Positions 5,987 to 15,021 are shown, counted from the first letter of the stretch. The stretch is DNA of 36,093 nt from JAPUDQ01 sp964538665 (GCA_964538665.1 CAZIEB010000006.1:1-36093), one strand, 5' to 3'. Notes: generated from the letters alone by a model not told the origin. Numbers and translations: made by a program.

Positions 5987-7030
5987 ATGTTGAAGAAAAT
6001 CGCTGCAGCTCGGACTGCACTGCTTGCCACGTACGAAACGCTCGAAACGAAGCGCGATATTTTAAAAGCACCTGAACTGAAAAAGCTATTTGCATTGATT
6101 CCACAGGCTGACCCGGCCGATCGGGCTGCGATTGGACAAGCGATCAATGCACTGCAAAATGAGCTCAAAGAAATGGTTGCTACAGAAGCTGATGTCGCTA
6201 CACAGAAAGAACCGATCGATGTCACTGCACCAATGGATATCAATGCCGATATGCCAGCATTGCTACCGGGCAGTAGTGGCTCTATTCATCCACTTACACA
6301 AGAAATCAACCGTGTCGCAGATATTTTTGAACGTATGGGTTTTGCGGTAGAGGAATCCCGTGAGATTGACACCCAGTTTCATATGTTCGAATCGCTGAAT
6401 TTCCCAAAAGGGCACCCAGCGAGGGATGACTATGACACGTTTATGACTGAAGAGAAAGATAGCCGCGGTGATGCCTTTATTGCCCCTGCACATACAAGCA
6501 CAATGCAGCATAGAGTCTTACAGAAATATAAGCAAAATCTAGTTGAAAATAGCGAGCCTATCGCGGCGATTGTCCCGGACAGAGTATTTCGAAATGAAGA
6601 TCTTGATGCTCGTCATGAACACACGTTTTATCAAGTAGAAGGTGTCTATGTCGGCGAGGGTGTCCATGCAGGAATGTTGATTGCGACATTGCAAAGTTTT
6701 TTGGAATCATACTACGAAACCGAACTGAGTGTCAGAGTCAATCCGTATTATTTTCCGTTTACTGAGCCATCATTTGAGTTTGCGCTTAGTTGCCCGTTTT
6801 GTAAGGGGCAAGATGCGAGCTGTAAGGTATGTTCTGGCGAGGGCTGGGTAGAGTTGCTTGGCTGTGGGATGATTCATCCAAATGTTCTAAAGGCAGCAGG
6901 TATTGATCCAGAAAAATTTACTGGGTTTGCATTTGGGTGTGGCATCGATCGACTCGTGATGATGAAATACCAAATTGAAGATATTCGACACTTACAATCA
7001 GCAAAATTACATTTTTTGAGGCAGTTTTGA
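5987..7030 (+). CDS. pheS: Phenylalanyl-tRNA synthetase alpha subunit
   Basis: This is the 347-residue catalytic subunit of the (alpha-beta)2 enzyme that charges tRNA-Phe. A coiled-coil N-terminal arm (residues about 1-70) binds tRNA and precedes the class II core. HPLTQEINRVADIFERMGF and RDDYDTF (motif 1 region), DRVFRNEDLDARHEHTFYQVEG (motif 2 region, about 198-219) and GFAFGCGIDRLVMMKY (motif 3) are all present. A four-cysteine insert, Cys269/272/279/282 in CPFCKG...CKVC followed by GWVELLGCGMIHP, matches the zinc-knuckle form seen in many bacterial PheS. One nucleotide separates the stop from pheT. No attenuator or T-box is present upstream; the promoter suggests a leaderless message. Confidence 0.97.
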   Translation: MLKKIAAARTALLATYETLETKRDILKAPELKKLFALIPQADPADRAAIGQAINALQNELKEMVATEADVATQKEPIDVTAPMDINADMPALLPGSSGSIHPLTQEINRVADIFERMGFAVEESREIDTQFHMFESLNFPKGHPARDDYDTFMTEEKDSRGDAFIAPAHTSTMQHRVLQKYKQNLVENSEPIAAIVPDRVFRNEDLDARHEHTFYQVEGVYVGEGVHAGMLIATLQSFLESYYETELSVRVNPYYFPFTEPSFEFALSCPFCKGQDASCKVCSGEGWVELLGCGMIHPNVLKAAGIDPEKFTGFAFGCGIDRLVMMKYQIEDIRHLQSAKLHFLRQF

Positions 7031-7031
7031 T

Positions 7032-9611
7032 ATGAAAGTTAGTTTGTATACAATTCAGCAGCTGGTCGACTTTGAACTTCCGCCGGTGCAAGAGCTAGTC
7101 GCTCGAGTAAATTCGCAGCTCGGTGGTGTCGAAGAAATTATTGACCTCGGCGCAAAATATTCCGACGCATTGATTGTTATCGTTGCGGGCTGCAAAAAAC
7201 ATCCAAATGCTGACAAATTGAGCGTATGTATGATTGATGACGGTGGCGCGGTAAAAGATATCCAAAGAGATGAATTCGGCCTAATCCAGGTCGTGTGTGG
7301 TGCGCCGAATGTACGTGGTGGTATGGTTGCAGTGTGGCTGCCGCCAGGCGCTACTGTGCCGTCTAGCTATGACGAGGCAAAGCCGTTTGTGCTCGACACG
7401 AGAGAAATACGAGGCGTACTGAGCAATGGCATGCTTGCGGCTGCAGATGAATTAGGGATTGGCACAGACCACAGTGGGATTGTTGAGCTCACCGTTGATG
7501 ATTTTGTGTCTGATGCACTTGTGGGTACTATGCGCGATTCCGATTTGGCGGAAATAACATTTGACAACCTCTTAGGTACAAAGTTCGCTGATGTCTTTGG
7601 GCTTACTACCCACGTCATAGATATAGAAAATAAAATGTTCACACATCGCCCGGACTTGTTTGGTCAACTTGGAGTCGCGCGCGAAATTGCTGGTATATAT
7701 AATCAACGGTTCGAAGAACCGTCGTGGTACGACAAAGCATCAGATATATCGCATGCATCGACGATGAAACTATCTGTGCATAACGACTGTCCAGAAGCGG
7801 CACCTCGCTTTATGGCAGTGTGTATGGACAAAGTCAAGGTAGGGGAAAGCCCGATGTGGCTCAAAACTGCTCTCGTTGCGATGGGAGGTAAGCCGATAAA
7901 CAACGTCGTCGATATTACGAATTATATGATGTTTTTGACTGGTCAACCGACTCATGCGTATGATTACGACAAACTACAAGGCTCAACCCTCGGCGTACGC
8001 TATGCCAAGGATGGCGAAAAAGTATCATTGCTCAACGGTAAATCCTATCAGTTACAAACCGACGACATAGTGATAGTTGATGGCGATGGTCCGGTTGGCC
8101 TGGCTGGAGTTATGGGGGGAAGCGATAGTGAAGTTTCTGCGTCTACTTCTCGTGTCGTGATAGAGTGTGCGACATTTGATATGTATACCATCAGACGAAT
8201 GAGCATGCGATACGGATTGTTCACTGATGCAGTTACTCGGTTCAATAAAGGCCAGTCCCCAGAAGTGAACGAACATGTGCTGCAGCGTCTCATGGCGGTA
8301 CTGTCTGACGTGACCGGTGCGCAAGCTGCGAGTAAAATCTTCGATGTCCTCCATACGGCGAAGCAGCATGCTTCTGACGCAGTTGTGTCTGAAGTTATGC
8401 CCATGAAAGATTTTGCTATCACATCTGCGACGTTTGTGAATAATCGTCTTGGCTCCAGTCTTACTCGTGCTGATATGACGACACTACTTGAAAATGTGGG
8501 TTTTGAAATTATTGCAAAAGACAAAGACTCTTTTGCCTACAAAGCACCAGCTTGGCGCACAGATATTCATGATCCGGAGGATATAGTCGAAGAAGTCGGT
8601 CGTTTATACGGGTTTGATAAACTTCCGAAAAATCTACCGATTCGTACAGCCAAGCCGACACCGACGAATGCAGCCATAGAGCTAAAAAAACGCATACGAG
8701 ATAGCATGAAACGCCATGGTGCCAACGAGGTGCTGACGTATAGTTTTGTGCACGAGAAGGTCATTGTAGGGGCGAATCAAGATCTCTCCCAGGCGTTTCG
8801 TTTAAGCAATGCATTGAGCCCAGAGCTACAATATTATCGCCTCAGTGTGCTGCCGAGCCTACTCGACAAAGTGCACATGAATATCAAATCCGGCCATGAT
8901 GAATTCGTGCTCTACGAGATAGGTAAAGGCCACAACAAAAAGTATCACTATGACGATGACAATGGATTGCCAGCCGAAATGGGCTTTGTAGATGGTGTAT
9001 ACGCGAGCAAAAAGCCGCGTCAAGGAGCCGCATTCTACTATATGCGCAGACTTGTCTCTCAGCTACTGGCAGACCTCGGAAGCGAAGTAGTCTTTGAACC
9101 AGCTGATAGCACGCTTGATTATCCTGTGACTGCGCCGTTTGATCTTGCGCGGAGCGCGATGGTCACCACAACTTCCGGATTATTCGTCGGTATGGTGGGT
9201 GAGCTAAAGCCGTCTACAGTACGAAACTTTAAGCTGCCGGAATATTCCGCAGCAATGACCTTGGATTTCGCGGGGCTAACTGAAGCGACTCAGGCGCAGG
9301 CTTCGCACTATTACGCGTTGTCTCGCTATCCCTCGATCACACAGGACATATCTCTACGTGTGAGTAAGAATGTTTCATACGACGATGTCTATGGCGTGAC
9401 GCTAGACACACTCTCTTTAGGCGACGATATACGTGTGAACGTCGATGGAAAGACTATATATCAAGCTCAAAACGATACGACAGAAAAGACCATTACTCTG
9501 CGCATAGAAGTGACTCACTACAAAAAAACCCTCACCGACAAAGACGTCTCTCGACTCTTAGACAAAGTGGCCGCAAAAGCACATACAAAACTCAAGGCTG
9601 AGCGAATCTGA
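7032..9611 (+). CDS. pheT: Phenylalanyl-tRNA synthetase beta subunit
   Basis: This 859-residue partner of PheS has all expected domains. The EMAP-like tRNA-binding domain (about 40-155) shows GCKKHPNADKLSVCMID and VVCGAPNVRGG. The B3/B4 editing domain (about 210-370) shows APRFMAVCMDKV, INNVVDITNYMMFLTGQPTHAYD and GVMGGSDSEV. The B5 domain follows (from about 450), with DIHDPEDIVEEVGRLYGFDKLP. The catalytic-like core comes next, and the C-terminal FDX-ACB anticodon-binding domain (from about 765) has SRYPSITQDISLRV and an RIEVTHYKKTLTD stretch. The length is slightly above the usual 790-800. Its TGA overlaps the ATG of the ABC transporter (TGATG), so translation of the two is coupled although the functions are unrelated. 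Confidence 0.97.
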   Translation: MKVSLYTIQQLVDFELPPVQELVARVNSQLGGVEEIIDLGAKYSDALIVIVAGCKKHPNADKLSVCMIDDGGAVKDIQRDEFGLIQVVCGAPNVRGGMVAVWLPPGATVPSSYDEAKPFVLDTREIRGVLSNGMLAAADELGIGTDHSGIVELTVDDFVSDALVGTMRDSDLAEITFDNLLGTKFADVFGLTTHVIDIENKMFTHRPDLFGQLGVAREIAGIYNQRFEEPSWYDKASDISHASTMKLSVHNDCPEAAPRFMAVCMDKVKVGESPMWLKTALVAMGGKPINNVVDITNYMMFLTGQPTHAYDYDKLQGSTLGVRYAKDGEKVSLLNGKSYQLQTDDIVIVDGDGPVGLAGVMGGSDSEVSASTSRVVIECATFDMYTIRRMSMRYGLFTDAVTRFNKGQSPEVNEHVLQRLMAVLSDVTGAQAASKIFDVLHTAKQHASDAVVSEVMPMKDFAITSATFVNNRLGSSLTRADMTTLLENVGFEIIAKDKDSFAYKAPAWRTDIHDPEDIVEEVGRLYGFDKLPKNLPIRTAKPTPTNAAIELKKRIRDSMKRHGANEVLTYSFVHEKVIVGANQDLSQAFRLSNALSPELQYYRLSVLPSLLDKVHMNIKSGHDEFVLYEIGKGHNKKYHYDDDNGLPAEMGFVDGVYASKKPRQGAAFYYMRRLVSQLLADLGSEVVFEPADSTLDYPVTAPFDLARSAMVTTTSGLFVGMVGELKPSTVRNFKLPEYSAAMTLDFAGLTEATQAQASHYYALSRYPSITQDISLRVSKNVSYDDVYGVTLDTLSLGDDIRVNVDGKTIYQAQNDTTEKTITLRIEVTHYKKTLTDKDVSRLLDKVAAKAHTKLKAERI

Positions 9612-11392
9612 TGCGAGTTTTGTGGCGAGTCTTGAGTTATTCAAGCAATCTGTGGCCGTATTATGCAGGTATTGTCGTTTTTTCAGTACTGATGTCGTTG
9701 ACTGCATTGGCGACGCCATTTCTGATCAAGGCTGCAACTGATCTTATCGTCGCCTCAATTGAATCTGGTGTTCCAAATGTATGGGGTGCCCTCTGGATTG
9801 CCGTGTGGTTATTTGTAGTAGATGTTGCGAATACGCTATTTACCAACTGGGGTGGATATCTCGGCGACATTATGAGCGCAAAGCTCAAAAAACAGCTCAG
9901 CGAAAAATACTACTCGCACTTGCTGACGCTACCACAGTCTTACTACGATGCAGAGTTGACTGGTACGATAATCAATCGGCTCAACCGTACGATTACAGAG
10001 GTCTCTCAGTTTGCGAATATGTTTGCAAATAACTTCTTCCAGATGTTTTTGACGATGATTTTGACGTTATTTATCGTGCTTTTTTATAGCTGGGAGCTTG
10101 CGGCGCTGTTGGTCATCTTATATCCAGCGTTTATGTTCTTGACGGCAAAATCTAGTACCAAATGGCAAAAATGGCAAGAAGAAAAAAACCTTGCAACAGA
10201 TCTCGCGAGCGGAAGATTTGCTGAAGTTATATCGCAGATTCGTGTCGTCAAGAGCTTTATTAAGGAGCGACTTGAGCTCAACCATTTCAAAAAGAATTTC
10301 AAAAAAACAGTAGATGTTACCTACAAGCAATCAAAGTATTGGCACAATATGGATATCGGTCGTCGGCTGGTGTTGAACGTAATCTTTTTTGCGATTTTTG
10401 CGTACATATTTATCTTTACGGCAAATGGGCGATTCTCGCTCGGTGAAATGGTCTTGCTGATACAGCTGATAAACATGATGCGTTTCCCAATATTCAATAT
10501 GAGTTTTATTGTCGATAATACACAAAAAGCAATTGCTGGCAGTCGGGATTACTTTGCAGTCATGGAGCTCAAACCAGCAATTACTGATATTGAGCGTCCG
10601 AAGACACTCAAGTCTACCGACGGCCAGGTAGTATTTGATGCGGTATCATTCGGCTACGAGTCAAGCGGTCGGGTGCTGCATGATATATCATTTGTTGTTG
10701 AGCCTGGCGAAAAAGTCGCATTGGTAGGCGAGAGCGGCGAAGGTAAGACGACGATTACAAGCCTCCTATTGAGATTGTATGAGCCCGACGAAGGAACAAT
10801 ACGAATCGATGGCATCGATATACGAGACGCGTCACAAAATAGTCTCCGTCAAAATATCGCAGTAGTCTTTCAGGACCCTGCGCTCTTTAGCGGGACCATA
10901 CGAGAAAATATATCGTACGCCAAACCAGCAGCAAGCGAAAAAGACATTGAAGATGCCGCCCGAGCGGCAAACGCCCTAGAGTTCATCCAAAAACTCGAAG
11001 ATGGATTTGATACGCAAATTGGCGAGCGTGGTATCAAACTAAGCGGCGGTCAAAAGCAGCGGATTGCAATCGCGCGGGCTATTCTCAAGGATGCGCCGAT
11101 ACTGATACTTGACGAAGCAACAAGTAGCCTCGATAGCAAAGCTGAAGCACTCGTACAACAGGCGCTCAATCGGCTTATGAAAGGCCGCTCTACCATAATC
11201 ATCGCCCACCGCTTGAGTACCATCGCGCGCGTCAATACTATTGTGACGCTCCGTCAGGGCAGGATCGACGAGATAGGGAGCCCAGACGAGCTGGCTGATA
11301 CTGGGGGGATATACGCTGAGCTACTGCAACTTCAGTCTGGTAGTACGGAACGCGCAAAGAAGCGCCTCAAAGATTTCGAAATCGATGTATAA
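9611..11392 (+). CDS. ABC exporter, fused permease and ATPase (MsbA/MDR type)
   Basis: This is a 593-residue half-transporter with six N-terminal helices (residues about 15-310) and a C-terminal nucleotide-binding domain. The ATPase motifs are complete: Walker A GESGEGKTT (373-381), Q-loop FQDPALFSGTIREN, signature LSGGQKQR (477-484), Walker B ILILDE (497-502), D-loop SSLDS and switch His in IIAHRLST (about 533). Half-transporters of this kind dimerise and export lipids, peptides or drugs; nothing in the sequence names the substrate. The start overlaps the pheT stop by one base. The final codons carry the TATAAT box of the next gene. Placement behind pheST looks like operon packing and does not imply a shared role. 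Confidence 0.93.
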   Translation: MRVLWRVLSYSSNLWPYYAGIVVFSVLMSLTALATPFLIKAATDLIVASIESGVPNVWGALWIAVWLFVVDVANTLFTNWGGYLGDIMSAKLKKQLSEKYYSHLLTLPQSYYDAELTGTIINRLNRTITEVSQFANMFANNFFQMFLTMILTLFIVLFYSWELAALLVILYPAFMFLTAKSSTKWQKWQEEKNLATDLASGRFAEVISQIRVVKSFIKERLELNHFKKNFKKTVDVTYKQSKYWHNMDIGRRLVLNVIFFAIFAYIFIFTANGRFSLGEMVLLIQLINMMRFPIFNMSFIVDNTQKAIAGSRDYFAVMELKPAITDIERPKTLKSTDGQVVFDAVSFGYESSGRVLHDISFVVEPGEKVALVGESGEGKTTITSLLLRLYEPDEGTIRIDGIDIRDASQNSLRQNIAVVFQDPALFSGTIRENISYAKPAASEKDIEDAARAANALEFIQKLEDGFDTQIGERGIKLSGGQKQRIAIARAILKDAPILILDEATSSLDSKAEALVQQALNRLMKGRSTIIIAHRLSTIARVNTIVTLRQGRIDEIGSPDELADTGGIYAELLQLQSGSTERAKKRLKDFEIDV

Positions 11393-11393
11393 T
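11388..11393 (+). promoter_or_regulatory. -10 box of the FKBP gene
   Basis: TATAAT (11388-11393) overlaps the last two codons of the ABC transporter. The leader of about 26 nt carries GGAGGG before the ATG at 11426. No clear -35 is seen. Confidence 0.5.
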
Positions 11394-11425
11394 AGAAACT
11401 AGATAACAATTGGAGGGTATATTTC

Positions 11426-12025
11426 ATGGCTTCATCGACGAGTAATGCTCAGCGTACCGGTATTTGGATTATTGCAATCGTAATGGCAGTCGGTACACTT
11501 GGCTCATTTTTTATATTTATGTTACCAAGCAGTAGCACACCTGTAAAAACTGCTGAACAGCGCGAATACGAACAGCAACTTGCTGAATTCCAGCGGCAAC
11601 AAGAGTTATGTCCAGCTGGTCCTGTCGAAGACAAAAAATTAGAACCAGCTCCATCAGCTCCCGCCATAGAACCTGCCGGTGAAATCAACGAACTGCGTAC
11701 CGAGGATATCACTGTCGGTGAAGGCGATGAAGTTGCAGCTGGAGACTGCGTCGAACTGTTCTATAAAGGAGTGCTTGCTGCTGACGCCAAGGAGTTTGCT
11801 GGTGGCAATAATTATGCTGAGGGTGTTCCATACCGCTCACTCACAAGTGGGTTTGTACCTGGATTTGGTAAAGGGCTTGTCGGTATGAAAGTTGGCGGCG
11901 AACGGCTTATCTATATTCCTAGCGATGCAGGCTATGGCGCAAATCCCCCGCAAGGCGGTGAGATTCCTGTCGATGCGGACTTGGTGTTTGCGGTTCGAGT
12001 AGTCGGTAAATACCAGTCAGAATAG
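11426..12025 (+). CDS. Membrane-anchored FKBP-type peptidyl-prolyl isomerase
   Basis: This is a 199-residue protein. An uncleaved-looking N-terminal helix (TGIWIIAIVMAVGTLGSFFI, about 11-30) anchors it, followed by a Glu/Gln/Pro-rich linker (about 35-85). The FKBP domain follows (about 95-197): DCVELFYKGVL, VPYRSLTSGFVPGFGKGLVGMKVGGERLIYIP, GYGANPPQGGEIPVDADLVFAVRV. These are the usual FKBP strands and the GYG..P..IP loop around the proline pocket. Its role would be folding of exported proteins outside the cytoplasmic membrane. Asp and Phe positions of the classic pocket are only partly kept (LTSGFVPGF in place of the common IPGW region), so activity is likely but not certain. GGAGGG 8 nt upstream supports the start. 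Confidence 0.9.
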   Translation: MASSTSNAQRTGIWIIAIVMAVGTLGSFFIFMLPSSSTPVKTAEQREYEQQLAEFQRQQELCPAGPVEDKKLEPAPSAPAIEPAGEINELRTEDITVGEGDEVAAGDCVELFYKGVLAADAKEFAGGNNYAEGVPYRSLTSGFVPGFGKGLVGMKVGGERLIYIPSDAGYGANPPQGGEIPVDADLVFAVRVVGKYQSE

Positions 12026-12048
12026 TAAAAAACACAATATATAGCGTA

Positions 12049-12076
12049 TTGCTCTTATGCATAGACACTATATAAT
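12049..12076 (+). promoter_or_regulatory. Promoter of the glutaredoxin-trxB operon
   Basis: -35 TTGCTC (12049-12054), a 16-nt spacer and -10 TATAAT (12071-12076) give a leader of about 34 nt with GGAGG (12106-12110) 6 nt before the ATG at 12117. Confidence 0.6.
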
Positions 12077-12116
12077 TGGTAGTATCGTTATTCTATAAAA
12101 TAAACGGAGGCTCCCT

Positions 12117-12368
12117 ATGGCAAAAGAAATCACTGTCTACACTCGCACAACTTGTGTGTACTGTGTGCAGGTAAAAAAATTGCTGGATATGAAAGGCAAG
12201 TCGTATGGAGTCGTCAATCTCGATGAAAACCCAGATGCCGAGGCAGCTATTGTCGCAAAGAGTGGTGCACGAACAGTGCCGGTGGTCACGGTCCGCGAAG
12301 ATGGAGGCGATGAGCAGATTGCGTCGATTGGCTGGAACCCTGGTGCCTTGATGGCGGCGGTTGCGTGA
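12117..12368 (+). CDS. Glutaredoxin-like thiol-disulfide protein (CVYC)
   Basis: This is an 83-residue thioredoxin-fold protein. The N-terminal strand and redox site read ITVYTRTTCVYCVQVKKLL, with Cys13-Val-Tyr-Cys16 in place of the usual CPYC. The cis-proline loop is RTVPVVTV, and a C-terminal IGWNPGALMAAV helix replaces the common GG-D-L ending. It belongs to the glutaredoxin/NrdH/mycoredoxin group. The gene end overlaps trxB (TGATG), so electrons most probably come from this thioredoxin reductase, as in NrdH-like systems, and not from glutathione; that is inferred from the neighbour. No glutathione biosynthesis gene is in the window. Confidence 0.88.
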   Translation: MAKEITVYTRTTCVYCVQVKKLLDMKGKSYGVVNLDENPDAEAAIVAKSGARTVPVVTVREDGGDEQIASIGWNPGALMAAVA

Positions 12369-13327
12369 TGGCCGAGGATACAAAACTTCACGATGTTATT
12401 ATGATCGGAGCAGGCCCGAGTGCGCTATGTGCAGCGGTCTACACGACGAGAGAAGATATTGATACAGTCCTATTAGAAAAAGGTGTAGTCGGTGGGCTAG
12501 CAGCAATCACAGACTGGGTTGACAATTACCCAGGATTTAGCAAAGGTATCGAAGGCATGAAGCTGGCCGAGGAGCTTGAAGCTCAGGCAAAACGGTTTGG
12601 TGCAGATATTCGCTACGGTGAAGTGATGAAAATTGTGGATAAAGGCGATCACAAAGAAGTCGTAACAGCCTTTGACGAGATACTCAAGGCAAAGACTATA
12701 TTGATTGCGACCGGTAGTGATTATAAAAAAATTGGCGTTCCAGGTGAGGCTGAGTACTACGGGCGCGGTGTGCATTACTGCGCCACATGCGACGGGGCGT
12801 TTTATCGTGACAAGCGATTGGCCGTAGTCGGTGGTGGTAATTCTGCAGTACAAGAAGCGCTATTCTTGACACGATTTACGACCCATATTGACCTCCTCGT
12901 GCGATCTCAGCTTCGAGCTAGTGACGTCCTAGTGCATGAGCTCGATAAGGCTGTCTCTGAGGGCAAAATCACCGTACATCTCGCCACAACTACCGATGAG
13001 ATCGTTGCGAGCGATGGCAAGAACGTCGATATGGTCGTCGGCACAAAAGACGGCACGCGAGTAGAATTCAATGTAGACGGCGTATTTGTATTTGTAGGTC
13101 TCAAACCAAATACAGAATTTCTCAAAGACAGCAAAATCAAGCTTGATGAGGTCGGCCTTATCGAAACCGACAGTGGCTTGCAGACAACTATGCCGGGTGT
13201 ATTCGCCAGTGGCGACGTCCGCAGTGGCGCCACGGCCCAAATCGCCTCAGCGGTAGGTGAGGGCGCAACTGCTGCGCTCAAAATTCGCGAGTACCTAGAG
13301 GATCACGCACGCAAAACAGCCTCGTAG
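12368..13327 (+). CDS. trxB: Thioredoxin reductase (flavoprotein, CATC)
   Basis: This 319-residue FAD/NAD(P)H oxidoreductase is of the usual bacterial TrxB length. The FAD-binding loop is IMIGAGPSALCAAVYTTR (about 11-28), the redox pair is Cys138-Ala-Thr-Cys141 in VHYCATCDGAFYRDKR, the NADPH-binding loop is VVGGGNSAVQEAL (about 153-165), and the second FAD motif is GVFASGDVRSGATAQIASAVGEGATAA near the C-terminus. A GTG codon at 12365 is open just before, but the ATG at 12368 overlaps the glutaredoxin TGA and is the natural coupled start. The NADPH-loop arginines typical of the family (HRR...R) are only partly visible as VRSQLRASD, so cofactor preference is open. The TAG abuts the stop of the opposing GDPD gene with no gap. 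Confidence 0.93.
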   Translation: MAEDTKLHDVIMIGAGPSALCAAVYTTREDIDTVLLEKGVVGGLAAITDWVDNYPGFSKGIEGMKLAEELEAQAKRFGADIRYGEVMKIVDKGDHKEVVTAFDEILKAKTILIATGSDYKKIGVPGEAEYYGRGVHYCATCDGAFYRDKRLAVVGGGNSAVQEALFLTRFTTHIDLLVRSQLRASDVLVHELDKAVSEGKITVHLATTTDEIVASDGKNVDMVVGTKDGTRVEFNVDGVFVFVGLKPNTEFLKDSKIKLDEVGLIETDSGLQTTMPGVFASGDVRSGATAQIASAVGEGATAALKIREYLEDHARKTAS

Positions 13328-14011
13328 TTACTTCTTTTTGACAAATTTTGCCGGAAAATCTGTCACAACGCCATCGACGTCCTTGGCCTGTAAATGTTTG
13401 AGTGCGCCCTTGCGATTGACAGTATAGACGAATACAAATATATCAAGCTGATGAGCTGCCTCGACTGCAAGCTTATTGAGGTGAAGTCTATGGAACCCCG
13501 CTGCACTCAAGTGCAATTTTCGCTCCCACGCCAGAAACGAAAACGGGTTCAAACGCATCAAGAGTCCGAGGTTGACTTTGCTGTTGAGGTTTCTGACTCG
13601 TATGAGCTCACGGACCGAAAATGAGGTGAGCAACACCATATCGGCATGGGGCTTATATTCTGGCTTTCTGAGCAGCTCGAGTGTTGCAAGACCGCTATGG
13701 CGATCTTTGAGTTCGATATTGATAAGAATTTTTCCGAGGCTGTCTCCGAATACCTCTTCAAGTGTGCAAATTGGTGAGTCACTCCCAGCCGTCCGCTTTT
13801 TGAGTTCCTTGTAGGTGTGGTTTCGAATTTTGGCATCTATGCCATGGGTGCGCTTTAGAGAGGTGTCATGGCATAAGACTGCAATATTGTCTTTTGTGAG
13901 ACGCACGTCGCATTCTACCATGTCTGCCCCCGCACGGCGGGCTTCGCGAATACCCGAGAGAGTATTCTCTGGTTTCTCGCCAGCAGCACCTCTATGACCA
14001 ATAATCAACAT
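13328..14011 (-). CDS. Glycerophosphodiester phosphodiesterase family protein
   Basis: This is a 227-residue TIM-barrel enzyme. Hallmarks are the N-terminal IIGHRGAAGEKPENTLSG, the metal site VECDVRLTKDNIAVLCHD, the IELKD motif (ILINIELKDR) and a C-terminal VYTVNRKG...VDGVVTDFPAKF. These fit GDPD, which splits glycerophosphodiesters into glycerol-3-phosphate and an alcohol and uses a metal ion. No signal peptide is present, so it acts in the cytoplasm. A TATACT box lies 7 nt before the ATG (leaderless). The PLD gene is immediately upstream on the same strand, so the two lipid-related genes form a pair, with a separate promoter for this one. Confidence 0.93.
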   Translation of the reverse strand: MLIIGHRGAAGEKPENTLSGIREARRAGADMVECDVRLTKDNIAVLCHDTSLKRTHGIDAKIRNHTYKELKKRTAGSDSPICTLEEVFGDSLGKILINIELKDRHSGLATLELLRKPEYKPHADMVLLTSFSVRELIRVRNLNSKVNLGLLMRLNPFSFLAWERKLHLSAAGFHRLHLNKLAVEAAHQLDIFVFVYTVNRKGALKHLQAKDVDGVVTDFPAKFVKKK

Positions 14012-14018
14012 AAGGTTT

Positions 14019-14046
14019 AGTATATGGGTTTAGCGCAGTTATGCAA
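14019..14046 (-). promoter_or_regulatory. Promoter giving a leaderless GDPD mRNA
   Basis: On the minus strand, -35 TTGCAT (14046-14041), a 16-nt spacer and -10 TATACT (14024-14019) end 7 nt before the ATG at 14011. The -35 lies across the PLD stop codon. Confidence 0.6.
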
Positions 14047-15013
14047 TATATCTCTCATGATATGACTCTAGTTGAGCGATAATTTCAGCATCTGATGTTT
14101 CGAGTGCAACCTCGCGCGTCCCGAGCCAGCCGCCATACGAAATGAAATTATGTGAGCCAGTAATTGCGGTTTTTGATCCGTCCTTCATCGTGTATATCAT
14201 AAACTTTGCATGAATATATCGGTCTTTGGTATACGAATTTGTGATACCGTAGCGCTTTTTGCCATACCAAATCAGCGCATTGGTGAGCGCGTCGTGGGAC
14301 GTTGGCTGGTTGTAATACGCTGCGTAGGACTTTTGCGCTATTAATTTTGCGAGAGAGCCAGTCGGCGCATATTGCGTTACCACTACGACGTGGCTTGCGA
14401 TGGAGGTGAGTTTTTTTGCCCGCCGATAAATAATTGAATCGCCAGGTATGCCGCCATCGAGTAGCACTGTACCGTGCCGGCATCCGACAGACTGGCTCAA
14501 AAATGCAGCATCGACCTTGTCGGCCTGAGCTATCGAGAGGTGCAGTCGTGCAAGCGTTTCGGCCACAGATTTGTCGTGCACCCGCAACATGAAATCAGCC
14601 TCTTGTGTAAAATCTGGTTGTAGATTGATGCCTCCAAAAGAATACACTTCATTGTCTGCAATTATCCACTTGGCATGTGTCCTGCCCGCGAACAAAAACG
14701 AATGATTCATACCAAGCCATTGACAGTGGACACCTGATGAACGGAGCCGATTTACCATATCTGTCGCAAGACGAGACTGCTGTGTGTATATCCCGCTGAG
14801 TTTTAGATGACCATTGAGATAGCTATACGTCGAGAAGTCCATCATAAGTCGAACGTCGACGCCTCTATGGGCGGCGGCGTTGAGCGCGTGTATGATTGTA
14901 TCTGCATCATGCGCTTGCTGTACTATCAACGCCAGTACATACACCCGTGTTTGAGCTCGATTGATCGAACGGATGACTTCACGCGAATACTTCTGACTGG
15001 TGATTAACAACAT
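14039..15013 (-). CDS. Phospholipase D-like phosphatidyltransferase/hydrolase family protein
   Basis: This 324-residue protein has two HKD-type half-sites. The first is complete: HAKWIIADNEVYSFGGINL (His, Lys, Asp, then GG-N). The second is HAKFMIYTMKDGSKTAITG plus SHNF, where Thr stands at the usual Asp position after HxK(x)4. The family includes cardiolipin synthases, PLD lipases and nucleases; the absence of N-terminal membrane helices argues against a classical cardiolipin synthase. The frame stays open to 15196, but a TATACT box at 15027-15022 falls between that codon and the ATG at 15013, and the ORF extension would overlap the divergent ppa gene. MLLITSQKYSREVIRSIN is therefore the real start. 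Substrate unknown. Confidence 0.85.
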   Translation of the reverse strand: MLLITSQKYSREVIRSINRAQTRVYVLALIVQQAHDADTIIHALNAAAHRGVDVRLMMDFSTYSYLNGHLKLSGIYTQQSRLATDMVNRLRSSGVHCQWLGMNHSFLFAGRTHAKWIIADNEVYSFGGINLQPDFTQEADFMLRVHDKSVAETLARLHLSIAQADKVDAAFLSQSVGCRHGTVLLDGGIPGDSIIYRRAKKLTSIASHVVVVTQYAPTGSLAKLIAQKSYAAYYNQPTSHDALTNALIWYGKKRYGITNSYTKDRYIHAKFMIYTMKDGSKTAITGSHNFISYGGWLGTREVALETSDAEIIAQLESYHERYIA

Positions 15014-15021
15014 ACCTTTAT

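Noticed and set aside
5976..5987. T-box or leader-peptide attenuator before pheS
   Set aside because: Only 13 nt separate the previous stop from the pheS ATG, and a -10 box fills that gap; there is no room for a leader.
12026..12070. Terminator after the FKBP gene (CAATA...TATTG)
   Set aside because: Only a 5-bp AT-rich stem with no T-run; more likely chance in AT-rich promoter DNA.
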